Assembly: GCF_002135355.1 (NCBI RefSeq) | Contig: NZ_NEGE01000017.1 | Span: 18,375-82,374, forward strand | Length of the DNA: 64,000 nucleotides | Source: Acinetobacter sp. ANC 4169 | GTDB taxonomy: Bacteria; Pseudomonadota; Gammaproteobacteria; Pseudomonadales; Moraxellaceae | Direction: 5' to 3' | Shown: one piece after another, positions 26,391 through 38,279 of the stretch | Layout: each line of letters starts with the position of its first letter | How positions within the stretch are numbered: position 1 is the stretch's first letter | The notes under the pieces: generated by a model | Seen by the model: the letters and a program-made list of their open reading frames with translations, nothing else | Database searches by the model: none | What the model was told of the DNA's origin: nothing | Program-made: the position numbers and the translations under genes

Positions 26391-27200
26391 ATGGAATTAA
26401 TCATATATTTATTGATTGGTGCAATGGCGGGTTTTGCTGCTGGACTGTTTGGTGTCGGTGGCGGCCTGATTATTGTTCCGATCCTCTATGTCGTATTTAC
26501 CCAGTTACATTATGATCCTTCGGTGATTATGCATTTGGCTCTGGGGACTTCGCTGGCCACTATTATTGTGACCTCGATTAGCTCAATCACAGCACATCAT
26601 AAAAGAGGTGCCGTGATGTGGGACGTATTTCGCAACCTGGCTCCGGGTCTGGCATTCGGGGCATTTTTAGGGGCAGGCATTGCAGATTACCTGTCGGGTC
26701 AGGGCTTGCAGTTATTGATTGGTTTTTTTGCTATTTGGGTGGCTTACACCATGTTTAATGGTGCAAGCAAACCGGTTGACCCGAGTCATCATTTACCTTC
26801 CAAAGCCATGCAGATACTGGCGGGTGCAGGAATCGGGATTGCCTCTGCCATATTTGGCATTGGCGGTGGTAGTCTGACCGTGCCATATTTAAGCCGGCAT
26901 GGCGTGGTCATTCAAAAAGCGGTGGCCACCTCAGCTGCAGGCGGTTTGCCAATTGCCATTGCCGGTGCTTTGGGCTTTATGTGGTTTGGTTCCAATACTG
27001 AGGTTAAAATACCGCATAGCATTGGCTATGTACATATCTATGCCTTTATTGGCATTAGTGTCATGAGCTTCATGACGGCGAAATTAGGTGCAAAAGTGGC
27101 GCACAAGTTATCGCCTGCCATGCTGAAAAGATGTTTTGCCTGCTTGTTGGCCATTGTTGGTTTGTATTTTATTTATCAAGGTTTTTCGACCTTTTTTTAA
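26391..27200 (+). CDS. TauE/SafE-family anion permease
   Basis: 269 residues from ATG 26391, which has TGGAA at 26378-26382; the frame is open ten codons further upstream. Eight hydrophobic segments and the two internal repeats of the family: GLFGVGGGLIIVPIL (~20) and AIFGIGGGSLTVPYL (~160). Exports sulfite, sulfonates or related anions in characterised members; substrate here unknown. A broken copy of its start lies at 25292. Confidence 0.9.
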   Translation: MELIIYLLIGAMAGFAAGLFGVGGGLIIVPILYVVFTQLHYDPSVIMHLALGTSLATIIVTSISSITAHHKRGAVMWDVFRNLAPGLAFGAFLGAGIADYLSGQGLQLLIGFFAIWVAYTMFNGASKPVDPSHHLPSKAMQILAGAGIGIASAIFGIGGGSLTVPYLSRHGVVIQKAVATSAAGGLPIAIAGALGFMWFGSNTEVKIPHSIGYVHIYAFIGISVMSFMTAKLGAKVAHKLSPAMLKRCFACLLAIVGLYFIYQGFSTFF

Positions 27201-27549
27201 TTTAAAAAAAGCGATATAAAAGAGATTAAAAAGTGTGCTATGTTTTTTACATACACACTTGGGTATTGTTCATCCTGTTATTTTATAGGATGTGAATACT
27301 CAAAAAATGAAATTATTTTTTAATTAGAATTAATAGCTTATGGTGAGGTAAATCTAAGAATAGAGGATAGAAGAGGAGAGACGGTTTTATTCTATTCTTT
27401 TATAACCAATTGATATTGGCTTTAACGACTTGAAAATTGTCTGACAATGTCATGTTTTTTACAGTTAAAATTAAGTAAAAAAGCAAGTAACAATCAGGAT
27501 TTATCCAAAGTTTTTTGGTTGCATCTTATAAAAACAAGATAGGAACAGT
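27201..27549. other. Intergenic region before the GntR gene
   Basis: 349 AT-rich bases without a gene. Probably holds the promoter of the gntR-smc transcript. No clear operator seen. Confidence 0.35.
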
Positions 27550-28245
27550 ATGCAAGAACAAGAAAAGGACAGTTTGTCCGAGCAAATTGCCAGGCATATT
27601 AGTGAGCAAATCATTCGCGGTGAACTGGTTGAGGGTGAGCGCATTCAAGAATTGCGAATTTCCTCTGAACTGGATGTCAGCCGTGGTTCGGTACGTGAAG
27701 CGCTACTGTTGCTGGAACGTACGCAGCTGATTGAAATTTACCCGCGCCGTGGTGCGATTGTCTCGGAAATGTCTGCTCAACAGGTACGTGCCTTGTTTGA
27801 GCTGTGTGCATTGCTGTGTGGCCAAATTGTGCAGCGCATGGCCGAAACCTGGCGTACCGATGAAGCCGAAAGAATTCAGGCCTTATTGGAACAATTGCAG
27901 GAAGAAACCCGTCAGGGGCATACCGAAAAATTCTATGACCTGATCTTTCAGGGCCTGGCCCGACAACATGAAATGGTCGGCAATCTTTACTTAATGAAAG
28001 TCTATCAGGAACTGTTACCATCACTGCGCCGCAGCTATTTTTTAACCTTAAATATCTCCCGTCGTGAGCTGCAGGAATCATTTGATTTATTTAAGTTGGT
28101 GACTGATGCAGTTTTGATCCGAAAATCACAACAAGCTACTTTATTTATGGACGATTTTTGTCGACACTTGCGCAACCTTGTGTTGGAATCTCTAACACGG
28201 ATGAAACAAATCGAACTTGCATGGGCAAGACGTTCACGACGTTGA
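27550..28245 (+). CDS. GntR-family (FadR/FCD-type) transcription regulator
   Basis: 231 residues. N-terminal winged helix: LSEQIARHISEQIIRGEL, ERIQELRISSELDVSRGSVREALLLLER, IYPRRGAIVSE. The C-terminal ~150 residues are an all-helical FCD-like ligand domain. Ligand unknown. Its stop lies 10 bases before the smc start, so the two are probably co-transcribed, an arrangement that may be autoregulated. Confidence 0.9.
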   Translation: MQEQEKDSLSEQIARHISEQIIRGELVEGERIQELRISSELDVSRGSVREALLLLERTQLIEIYPRRGAIVSEMSAQQVRALFELCALLCGQIVQRMAETWRTDEAERIQALLEQLQEETRQGHTEKFYDLIFQGLARQHEMVGNLYLMKVYQELLPSLRRSYFLTLNISRRELQESFDLFKLVTDAVLIRKSQQATLFMDDFCRHLRNLVLESLTRMKQIELAWARRSRR

Positions 28246-28255
28246 TCAGGACATT

Positions 28256-31200
28256 ATGCGTTTAAGCAGCTTAAAACTTTCCGGCTTCAAATCTTTTGCC
28301 GATAGTACGACTTTACATTTCAAGGCGAATCGTACCGCTGTGGTTGGACCCAATGGTTGTGGTAAATCGAATGTGATCGATGCCATACGCTGGGTGATGG
28401 GGGAGTCCAGTGCACGCCAGCTGCGTGGCGGCAGCATGCAGGATGTCATTTTTACCGGAACTGCGAAACGTAAACCGGTGGGTGTGGCCAGTGTCGAGCT
28501 GCGTTTTGACAATACCTACGGCAAGCTCGGCGGAGCCTACAATGCCTACAATGAGCTGGCAGTACGTCGTCAGGTCAACCGTGATGGCAAGTCTGAATAT
28601 TTTTTAAATGGCACAAAATGTCGTCGTCGTGATATTACCGATATTTTCCTGGGAACTGGTTTGGGGCCACGTTCCTACGCGATTATCGAACAGGGCATGA
28701 TTAACCGTCTGGTCGATGCCAAACCTGAAGAAATGCGGGTGTTTATTGAAGAGGCTGCCGGTGTTTCACGTTATCAGGCACGTCGCCGTGAAACCCTATT
28801 GCATCTGGATCACACCACACAGAATTTATCGCGTTTAGAAGATATTGCCTCTGAACTCAAGTCGCAGCTGAAAACCCTGAAACGTCAGTCCGAAACAGCC
28901 ATCCAATATAAAGAACTGGAAACCCGGATTCGTACCATCAAAGTGGAAGTGCTGTCGTTTCAATGCGAGCAAAGCAGTCGCTTGCAGCAGGAATATACCC
29001 TGCAAATGAATGAGCTGGGTGACAGCTTTAAACTGGTACGTTCAGAACTCACCACGCTGGAACATGACCTGACCGCGACCAGTGAATTATTTCAGCGCCT
29101 GATTCAGCAGTCCACACCGCTGCAAAATGAATGGCAACAGGCAGAAAAGAAACTCTCTGAATTGAAAATGACACTGGAACAGAAGCAGTCCTTGTTCCAG
29201 CAAAATACGACAACCTTAACTCAGCTGGAACAGCAAAAACTACAGACCAAGGAACGGCTACAACTGATTGAACTGCAAATTGAAACTTTGCAAGCTCAGC
29301 ATGAGCAGCAGACCGAACAGTTACAGCAGCAAGAAAGTCAGGGACAGGATCAAAGCCAAAATCTGGGTGATTTAAAAGCGCAGCAGCAACAGGTACAGCA
29401 GCAATTTGAACTGGTAAAAACCCAGGTTGAAAAACAGCAGCAGCAAAAAATGCAGATGCTGGCGCAAAGTGAGCAGCTGGCCAAAAACATTGCCCGGATC
29501 GAGCAGCAAAAACAAACCCTACAACAGCAAACAGCACAGATTCAAAATCAGGATCAGCAAGATGATATTGAACAGCTGCAACATGAAAAAGTTCAACTCA
29601 GCCAGCAGATTGAGCAGTTAGAACACAATATTCAAACTCAGAAACAAACATTCGAGTCGATGCAAGCACAGTATGCACAACAAAAAAATGATGTTTCGAG
29701 TTTGAAATCTGCCATCCAGGTATTGCAATCGGAACAAAAAAACCTGAATCAGTTGCTGATTAAGCATAGTTCGAAAGTTCAGAATGATGCTGTACAGTTG
29801 ATGCAAGTCTTGAAACTGAAAGATCAGGCCAAAGCACATGCCAATCTGATTGAAAAGTTTTTGGCAAAATGGCTTTCTGCACAAGTATTAGAGGCGAATG
29901 CTGATTTTAGTGACAGTATTGCCCGTCAGCTTAAAAGCAATGCTTCGCAAGATCGGATGCAGATAGCTGATTTACCTTGTTTAGCCGACTGGATTGAATC
30001 ACCGCAGCATTCTATTTGGCAGCAGGTTGCGGTAGCAGACACGCTCACTCAAGCCTTGTCTTTGCAATCACAATTAAGCATGGGTCAGACTATCTTAAGT
30101 TTAGATGGCTATCATGTTGCTGCGGATTGGGTAATTGGCCTGTTTTATGACGAAGCAAGTCAAGCCGGGCAAGGGGCACTCAGCCATCGTATCCGTCTGG
30201 ATGAAATTGAAACTGCGCTGGCACAGCAACTACCTCAGCTTGAAGCCGCGGAACAGCAATTGCCAGCCGTGTTACAACAGATTCAAAGCCTGCAAAAAAA
30301 CATTCAAGAACAGCAAGACCAGTTGAAGCTACAGCAAAAGGCCTTGCAACAGCTCGATGTCAATATTGCTAAGATACAAAGCACGGTTCAGGCATTTTCA
30401 GTACAAAAGCAGCAATTGCAAAGTCAGTTACACCAACTGGATGAGCAGCTGGAAGAAGATGCGATGCAGAAAGATGATCTGGAAATTGATTTGCATGCCT
30501 TAAATCTGAAACTGGAACAGGCTTTACCGAATTATAAAACCATGCAATTTCAGGTTGATGAGCTGAGTGAACAGCTGGAAAATACCCAGCACAGCTGGCA
30601 GCAAGCTCAACAAGAGTTAGAGTTGCTACGTCGCCAAGCCACACAAACCCAACAACAGATTGAATTGCTTGAAAAAGATGCTTCATTCTCCAAAGCGCAA
30701 TATCAGCAGATTATTGCGCAAATGGAGCAAGCGAAAAAGTTTGTCGATCCGGTACAGCTGGAATTGCCGGCACTGCAATCCCAGTTTAATGAGCAGGCGC
30801 AAATTACAGAGAAACTGCAAAAAACCTGGAGTGAGTGGCAAGTTGAGCTGAACAGTGTTCAAGAAAAACAGCAGCACTTGACCGAACAGCGCCATCAGCA
30901 CCAGCAGCAGGATGAAAAATTGCGCGGGCAGCTAGAAGAAAAGCGTCTGGCCTGGCAAGCAGCCAAATCTGATTTCCAGCATTATTCAGAGCAATTGGCT
31001 GCACTGAACAGTGAAGTGATTAGCGGTTTAACGATTGATATCGTTGCCCATCAAAAACAGCTGGAACAGGCACAGCAGCGTTTTGAAAAACTCGGTGCGG
31101 TCAATCTGGCGGCTTCGGAAGAATATGAAGAAGTCTCCAAACGTTTTGAAGAACTGAGCCACCAGATTGAAGACCTTGAAAAGACGGTCGATCAATTGCA

Positions 31201-31708
31201 AGGTGCCATGAAGAGCATTGATCAGGAAACTCGTAAATTGTTTATGACCACCTTTGATCAGGTCAATCATGAACTGCAAGACCTGTTCCCTAAAGTATTT
31301 AATGGTGGGGAAGCCAGTTTAAGCCTTGAAGATGACTGGCAATCGGGTGTAAAACTAATGGCGCGACCACCAGGCAAACGTAACAGTTCCCTGGCGTTAC
31401 TGTCCGGTGGTGAAAAAGCATTAACAGCATTGGCATTGGTGTTTGCCATCTTCCGTTTAAATCCGGCACCGTTCTGTGTACTGGATGAAGTGGATGCACC
31501 TTTGGATGATGCAAACGTGGGTAGGTTTTGTAATCTGGTAAAAGAACTTTCTGAACAGGTTCAATTCATTTACATTACCCATAATAAAGTTGCAATGACG
31601 ATGGCAACCGATTTGTTAGGTGTTACCATGCCGGAACCGGGCACCTCAAAATTAGTCACTGTCGATTTGGAACAGGCAAAAGAATACGGTTTAGTTGCGG
31701 AGTCATAA
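28256..31708 (+). CDS. smc: Chromosome segregation ATPase SMC
   Basis: 1150 residues. Head: VVGPNGCGKSN (Walker A, 31-38), long coiled coil very rich in Gln, hinge around residues 510-630, second coil, then LLSGGEKALTALALVFA signature and VLDEVDAPLDDANV Walker B. The frame is open 13 codons upstream, but AGGA at 28248-28251 supports ATG 28256 and the canonical MRLSSLKLSGFKSFAD start. Works with ScpA and ScpB, also encoded in this window; Moraxellaceae use SMC-ScpAB where enterobacteria use MukBEF. Confidence 0.97.
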   Translation: MRLSSLKLSGFKSFADSTTLHFKANRTAVVGPNGCGKSNVIDAIRWVMGESSARQLRGGSMQDVIFTGTAKRKPVGVASVELRFDNTYGKLGGAYNAYNELAVRRQVNRDGKSEYFLNGTKCRRRDITDIFLGTGLGPRSYAIIEQGMINRLVDAKPEEMRVFIEEAAGVSRYQARRRETLLHLDHTTQNLSRLEDIASELKSQLKTLKRQSETAIQYKELETRIRTIKVEVLSFQCEQSSRLQQEYTLQMNELGDSFKLVRSELTTLEHDLTATSELFQRLIQQSTPLQNEWQQAEKKLSELKMTLEQKQSLFQQNTTTLTQLEQQKLQTKERLQLIELQIETLQAQHEQQTEQLQQQESQGQDQSQNLGDLKAQQQQVQQQFELVKTQVEKQQQQKMQMLAQSEQLAKNIARIEQQKQTLQQQTAQIQNQDQQDDIEQLQHEKVQLSQQIEQLEHNIQTQKQTFESMQAQYAQQKNDVSSLKSAIQVLQSEQKNLNQLLIKHSSKVQNDAVQLMQVLKLKDQAKAHANLIEKFLAKWLSAQVLEANADFSDSIARQLKSNASQDRMQIADLPCLADWIESPQHSIWQQVAVADTLTQALSLQSQLSMGQTILSLDGYHVAADWVIGLFYDEASQAGQGALSHRIRLDEIETALAQQLPQLEAAEQQLPAVLQQIQSLQKNIQEQQDQLKLQQKALQQLDVNIAKIQSTVQAFSVQKQQLQSQLHQLDEQLEEDAMQKDDLEIDLHALNLKLEQALPNYKTMQFQVDELSEQLENTQHSWQQAQQELELLRRQATQTQQQIELLEKDASFSKAQYQQIIAQMEQAKKFVDPVQLELPALQSQFNEQAQITEKLQKTWSEWQVELNSVQEKQQHLTEQRHQHQQQDEKLRGQLEEKRLAWQAAKSDFQHYSEQLAALNSEVISGLTIDIVAHQKQLEQAQQRFEKLGAVNLAASEEYEEVSKRFEELSHQIEDLEKTVDQLQGAMKSIDQETRKLFMTTFDQVNHELQDLFPKVFNGGEASLSLEDDWQSGVKLMARPPGKRNSSLALLSGGEKALTALALVFAIFRLNPAPFCVLDEVDAPLDDANVGRFCNLVKELSEQVQFIYITHNKVAMTMATDLLGVTMPEPGTSKLVTVDLEQAKEYGLVAES

Positions 31709-31709
31709 A

Positions 31710-32687
31710 ATGGAAGTCACCACGATTGTTGGTATTGTTATCGCCGTTATCATTATGTTATTCGGTTTAAGGTTATTGTTTAAAAAACCTGCGGATGCAG
31801 CACCTTCATTAGATTCAGAACTTCATGTAAATACAGATAGCCAGCAACCGGTAATTCCTCGCCATGTTCGTGATCAATTACAAAGTGCCAAAGAAGGCTC
31901 AAGTCTAGAACGTGTTGAACCGACTTTAAATGAAAAAACGGCTGAACCGGCGCCCGAGTCTAAGCAGGCAGAAGCAAAAACTGAAGCAGCACCACCTGTA
32001 GAAGCAGCAGTTTCTGCATCAGAAGTTGTAGCGAAGTCTGAATTGAAAGCCGAGACTACAGCCTCAGTAGAAGAGACAAAATCGGCAGCCAGCTCAGAGC
32101 CAGCACTGCAAGCCGAGCGGGCTGAAGATAAACAGTCAGCTGAATTTAACCTGAACAGCAATATCGACAAAGCTGAAATTTCAGAGTTTGAAGATGAAAG
32201 CAGCATTCTGGATGAACACTTGCACGAACAGCAACGCGTGGATGAAGCCAGTGCATTATCTACTGCGGCCGAGTTTGTGGCTTTAAATGTTTATCCGGAA
32301 CGTCGCGTACTTTCAGGGGAAAAAACCCTAAAAGTTTTGCTTAAATACGGTCTGCGTTTTGGTGAAATGGCCTGTTTCCATCGCTATAGTGAAGATGGCA
32401 GCAAGTTATTGTTCTCGGTATTGCAAATTACCGATGAGGGTGCATCCGGTTTTGATCTGGAAACCTTGTCTACTGAACAGGTGAAAGGCTTGGCCTTCTT
32501 CCTGGCCTTGCCACATAGTGATGTGCAAAATGCCTTTGATACCATGGACAGTCTTTCACGTTTAATTGCACGTGAAGTTGACGGTACCGTGTATGATCAG
32601 AATAATCAGGAATTTACGCCACAACTGCGTGAGCAATGGCGTCATTTTGCGATCGACTACCGCGTAGGTCAGAGTACAGAAGTTTAA
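31710..32687 (+). CDS. zipA: Cell division protein ZipA
   Basis: 325 residues. N-terminal transmembrane anchor (TTIVGIVIAVIIMLFGLRLLF), a charged Ala/Glu-rich linker of about 130 residues, and a C-terminal FtsZ-binding domain (LNVYPERRVLSGEKTLKVLLKYGLRFGEMACFHRY). Tethers FtsZ to the inner membrane. ATG 31710 lies one base after the smc stop. Terminator at 32741. smc-zipA-ligA order is typical of Acinetobacter. Confidence 0.95.
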   Translation: MEVTTIVGIVIAVIIMLFGLRLLFKKPADAAPSLDSELHVNTDSQQPVIPRHVRDQLQSAKEGSSLERVEPTLNEKTAEPAPESKQAEAKTEAAPPVEAAVSASEVVAKSELKAETTASVEETKSAASSEPALQAERAEDKQSAEFNLNSNIDKAEISEFEDESSILDEHLHEQQRVDEASALSTAAEFVALNVYPERRVLSGEKTLKVLLKYGLRFGEMACFHRYSEDGSKLLFSVLQITDEGASGFDLETLSTEQVKGLAFFLALPHSDVQNAFDTMDSLSRLIAREVDGTVYDQNNQEFTPQLREQWRHFAIDYRVGQSTEV

Positions 32688-32740
32688 TTTGAAACTGGAC
32701 GACTCGATTTCTATAATAGCGAGTAGATCAAATATTTGTG

Positions 32741-34812
<2,072 letters not shown>

Positions 34813-34821
34813 AGTTCAACT

Positions 34822-34851
34822 AAAAAGCCACCGCGAAGGTGGCTTTTTTAC
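34822..34851. terminator. Terminator between convergent ligA and SDR genes
   Basis: AAAAAGCCACC/GGTGGCTTTTT with GCGAA loop; A and T tracts on both sides allow use in both directions. Confidence 0.88.
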
Positions 34852-34854
34852 AGC

Positions 34855-35922
34855 TTAAGGAATGTACTTTTTCACCACACCATCATCCAGTAATTGCTGG
34901 AAATGCTCAACCAAACTGGTTTCAATATTACGGTATTGCATGCCCAGTTCCTGCTGACTTTTACTGGCATTAAAGTAGATTGGATAACCCATATTCAGTT
35001 CAACAAATGACTTGGAAAAACCAGCCAAAGGCCCAAACAGTTTGAAAGCCGCTTTCGGGAGCTGGTTGCGTGGGAAAGGGAATTTAGGACCAAAGTTGTG
35101 ACGTAAAATCTTCCCCATTTCCAGTAAGCTCATTGTGCCGCCACTAATAATGTAGCGACCTTTGGCATCCGGATTAAAAGCAGCTTGAGTATGTGCATCC
35201 GCTACATCACGGACATCCACAATGCCATTCCACATCGGCGGTACACCGAGTAAAGTCATGCCGTTGGCAAACTGTTGCAGCACTTCTACACTGCCTGACT
35301 GGGTATTTGCGGTTAATGAGGGACCGAGAACCAGCGCTGGGTTAATACAGACCAAGTCCCAACGTTGCTGTGCTTTTTGCATATCCCATGCTTTACGTTC
35401 TGCCATGACTTTGGAGTAGGAATAGGGTTGATGTGTTTCTGAACTGGTGGTATTCCAATGCGACTCATCAAACTCATTCTTTGCGGTGTGTTGAATATCA
35501 ATCGCATCTCCATAAGTAGAGGCAATACTTGAGGTCACGATCACACGTTTAACTGACTCGGTTTTATTGACACTATTCAGCACATTTTCAGTACCTAAAA
35601 TAGCAGGTTCAATAATGTCTTTGATTGCATCTTTAAAGTTGTTCACCACAAAAGGCGATGCCATATGCAACACGATTTCACAGCCTTGCATGGCTTCATC
35701 AAATGAATTGGCTTCAAGGAGATTGGCTTTAAATAGTTTAAGTGTTCCCGTGGTTTTAGCGGCAATTTTATCTAAATGTGCAAAGCTTGGCTTTTTGTTC
35801 AGATCACGGACAGTAGCATGTACGGTATAACCTTGCTCCAGTAAATTTTTAATGACCCAACTAGCGATGTAGCCTGTAGCACCTGTCACAAGAATGGGTG
35901 TGCTATGTTGTAGATTCGTCAT
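34855..35922 (-). CDS. NAD(P)-dependent extended SDR (dihydroflavonol-reductase-like)
   Basis: 355 residues. Rossmann motif VTGATGYIASWVI at the start, VLHMASPF, VTSSIASTYG and the YSYSKVMAE active-site motif (YxxxK). Resembles the dihydroflavonol-4-reductase/aldehyde reductase branch of extended SDRs, which reduce carbonyl groups; substrate unknown. Monocistronic. Confidence 0.88.
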   Translation of the reverse strand: MTNLQHSTPILVTGATGYIASWVIKNLLEQGYTVHATVRDLNKKPSFAHLDKIAAKTTGTLKLFKANLLEANSFDEAMQGCEIVLHMASPFVVNNFKDAIKDIIEPAILGTENVLNSVNKTESVKRVIVTSSIASTYGDAIDIQHTAKNEFDESHWNTTSSETHQPYSYSKVMAERKAWDMQKAQQRWDLVCINPALVLGPSLTANTQSGSVEVLQQFANGMTLLGVPPMWNGIVDVRDVADAHTQAAFNPDAKGRYIISGGTMSLLEMGKILRHNFGPKFPFPRNQLPKAAFKLFGPLAGFSKSFVELNMGYPIYFNASKSQQELGMQYRNIETSLVEHFQQLLDDGVVKKYIP

Positions 35923-36399
35923 GAGTTAAACCATTGTTGTTTTTAAGTTTGCGCATATCTTAGAGTGAAATCACAGGCGTGTCTTTGACTGATTGATGCT
36001 TACTTTAGCTAAAAGTTGTACTTGGTAATGCTCTATTTCCTATAAATAAATAATCTACTTGTATCTAATTGGTTTAAAACCAGAAGTGTTTGCTGCTGAA
36101 CAATTGTCGAGTGAGACAGGTATTGCGAAGTTCATGTTTTTTATTCGCTGAGGAAATAAGAAACATTTGTAATCGTTACAAATCTTAAAAATATACTTTT
36201 ACAGTTTAAATAAGCCTTGAGGAAATTGCTTCAATTACGCAAAGGCTTATTTTATATATGGAAAGTTTTGTCAAACAAACTGCAAATGCGTATGTTTCTC
36301 ATTTTTATTTTATAAAAATCATAAACTTACATAATTTTTATTTTGCATTAAGGGTCGGTTTTGTCCATAATATTAGAAAAAGGGTATGGAGTAATTGAA
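35923..36399. other. Intergenic region upstream of bfr with a terminator-like hairpin
   Basis: 477 bases. No gene. Inverted repeat AATAAGCCTT/AAGGCTTATT at 36209-36218 and 36242-36251, followed by TTTATATATG. With no gene directly upstream on the plus strand, this hairpin could end a small RNA or act as a leader element for bfr; not resolved. Confidence 0.4.
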
Positions 36400-36864
36400 A
36401 TGCGTGGCAATCCAGAAGTCGTAGACTATCTAAATATGTTGATCGGTGGCGAACTGGCGGCTCGTGATCAATATCTTATTCATTCTCGCATGTATGAAGA
36501 TTGGGGTTTAAGCAAGATTTTTGAACGTATCGACCATGAAATGCAGGAAGAAGCATCGCATGCCGATGCGATTATTCGCCGTGTATTATTTCTGGAAGGT
36601 ACACCGAATATGAACCGTGATGACATCGAAACCGGTGAAGATGTGGTCACATGTTTAAAAGCGGATTTAAAACTCGAATATCATGTGCGTGAAAAACTGG
36701 CGCAAGGTGTGAAACTTTGCGAAGAAAAAGGCGATTACGTTACCCGTGATATGCTTCGCCAGCAAATGTCGGATACTGAAGAAGATCATACCTACTGGTT
36801 GGAAAAACAGATTCGTTTGATTGAACTCATTGGTTTGCAAAACTATATTCAGTCGCAAATGTAA
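36400..36864 (+). CDS. bfr: Bacterioferritin without the haem-ligand Met
   Basis: 154 residues from ATG 36400 ([25 protein letters not shown]), supported by GGAG upstream; the frame is open 13 codons further. Ferroxidase residues E18, E51 and H54 and the later E-x-x-H motif (EEDH) are present. Position 52, the haem-coordinating Met in E. coli Bfr, is Ala here (EEASHAD). Such subunits store iron and oxidise Fe(II) but are not expected to bind haem in the usual way. Terminator follows. Confidence 0.94.
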   Translation: MRGNPEVVDYLNMLIGGELAARDQYLIHSRMYEDWGLSKIFERIDHEMQEEASHADAIIRRVLFLEGTPNMNRDDIETGEDVVTCLKADLKLEYHVREKLAQGVKLCEEKGDYVTRDMLRQQMSDTEEDHTYWLEKQIRLIELIGLQNYIQSQM

Positions 36865-36882
36865 GATTGCATATTTAGATAT

Positions 36883-36912
36883 AAAAAGCCTGACTATAGT
36901 CGGGCTTTTTTA
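36883..36912 (+). terminator. Terminator of bfr
   Basis: AAAAGCCTGACT/AGTCGGGCTTTT stem with T-run. Confidence 0.88.
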
Positions 36913-36976
36913 TATCCTAAATTTTATCATTTTAGCTGAATCGGACTGTCTAGATTTTGATTATTTGAATGAAGAT

Positions 36977-37546
36977 CTATTTAGAAAACTTTTGAATGTC
37001 TGCCAAAACTTGAGCCGCATGTGATTGTGTATTAACACTGTTGTAGTGATAAACAATGGTTCCTTTGGGATCAACCAGAAAGCTTTCTCGCTTGGCTATT
37101 TTAGTAATACCCAGGTTGCGGACAATTCCGAATTGCTCTGCCAATTGATGAGTGTTGTCTGCCAGAATAGGAAAAGGTAAAGCTAATTTTTCTGAAAATT
37201 TTTGATGAGATTTCACATCATCCAGACTGACACCCAGTACTACTGCATTACTTTTTATAAACTGCGGATAAAGTGCCTTAAACTGATTGGCTTCCTGAGT
37301 ACAGCCGGGAGAGTTGTCTTTAGGGTAGAAATATAACACCACCCATTTGCCTTTGTACTGGCTTAAGGAATGCCATTGATCATTTTGATCCTGCAATTTA
37401 AAAGCAGGTGCAGATTTTCCGACCCACTGTTTTTGCGAATGTTCTTTTGAGGAAAAAACAGATTCTGCTGCATGGCTGATACTGCAAAAGCAGAGCATAG
37501 AGCTGAACACAAGCAAAACGATGTTTAGTTTTTTTGAGTTATTCAT
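36977..37546 (-). CDS. Secreted peroxiredoxin (Bcp/PrxQ-like)
   Basis: 189 residues. Signal peptide (NIVLLVFSSMLCFCSISHA), so the enzyme acts in the periplasm, or could be lipid-anchored through the Cys residues near the signal end (not typical lipobox). Peroxidatic Cys in YFYPKDNSPGCTQEANQF. The second Cys five residues later found in Bcp (CTxEAC) is Asn here, implying 1-Cys mechanism or another resolving partner. Removes peroxides. Confidence 0.88.
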   Translation of the reverse strand: MNNSKKLNIVLLVFSSMLCFCSISHAAESVFSSKEHSQKQWVGKSAPAFKLQDQNDQWHSLSQYKGKWVVLYFYPKDNSPGCTQEANQFKALYPQFIKSNAVVLGVSLDDVKSHQKFSEKLALPFPILADNTHQLAEQFGIVRNLGITKIAKRESFLVDPKGTIVYHYNSVNTQSHAAQVLADIQKFSK

Positions 37547-37688
37547 ATCGTATATTTTTGCAATGGATAAGAAGATGAATTGATCTTAGCAAAATTTAGA
37601 ATGTTGAGCGATGGGAAACAATTTGCATTTATTTTGTTTATTTTTATTATTAAGTTACCTTAAGTAAAATCAAAAAAAAGAGACATTT

Positions 37689-38015
37689 ATGGATGTAGGT
37701 GCGGTACTGATTAAATTAAAACCTGATGCATTACATCATGTTGAACAGTGGAAAAATGAACTGAATGCACGTAAAGCTGAGGCGATTGAAACTCTTCGGG
37801 CAGAGGGAGTGCATGTAGAATCATGGTTTCATCTGGAATTGGATGGTCAAGATTATTTACTGGCTTATATGCGGGCGGAAGATATTGCGCGGGCGCAGCA
37901 GATTGGTAGGGAAAGTCAGTTTTCGATTGATCAGGTGCATAAGCAATTTAAAAGTAATTGGGCTAAAGTGATTCCTGCAAAATTATTGCTGGATTTGGAA
38001 AATATTCATGAATAG
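37689..38015 (+). CDS. DUF6176-like small protein
   Basis: 108 residues, dimeric-ferredoxin-fold-like pattern: IKLKPDALHHVEQWKNELNA, ETLRAEGVHVESWFHLEL, YLLAYMRAEDIARAQ, FSIDQVHKQF. This order resembles DUF6176 proteins of unknown function. AAAAAAGAGA upstream of the ATG offers a modest ribosome site. Not linked to its neighbours by strand or spacing. Confidence 0.65.
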   Translation: MDVGAVLIKLKPDALHHVEQWKNELNARKAEAIETLRAEGVHVESWFHLELDGQDYLLAYMRAEDIARAQQIGRESQFSIDQVHKQFKSNWAKVIPAKLLLDLENIHE

Positions 38016-38089
38016 TTTCAGCTTGTTAAGTTTGCATGTTTTCTCTCGTAAGAATTAATAATTTTGAGTCATGTGATCGGTGATATTTT

Positions 38090-38178
38090 ACTTTTGACGG
38101 GGCAAAAGTAACAAAACCCTTTTGTTGGTCAAAGGGGATATCCCTATCACCCTTGACCAACGGCGACATCCATGTCGC
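38090..38178. repeat. Three-hairpin intergenic repeat element
   Basis: Three consecutive inverted repeats: ACTTTTG/CAAAAGT (38090-38109), TTGGTCAAAGGG/CCCTTGACCAA with one bulge (38125-38160) and GCGACAT/ATGTCGC with a 2-base loop (38163-38178). From memory, similar structured sequence recurs in Acinetobacter and Pseudomonas intergenic DNA and is sometimes mis-annotated as short genes. No protein coding is supported here. Confidence 0.6.
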
Positions 38179-38279
38179 TCAGCACGTTAGCAGATTACAG
38201 ATGTGTTTTGAAATATCACTGCTTAACTGAATTTGACGTTCTATACTATCTGAAATTTTCAAATATCTTAGAGTCCTAA

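Noticed and set aside
29049..29537. 162-codon minus-strand frame inside smc
   Set aside because: It lies opposite the Gln-rich coiled coil of an intact smc; compositional artefact.
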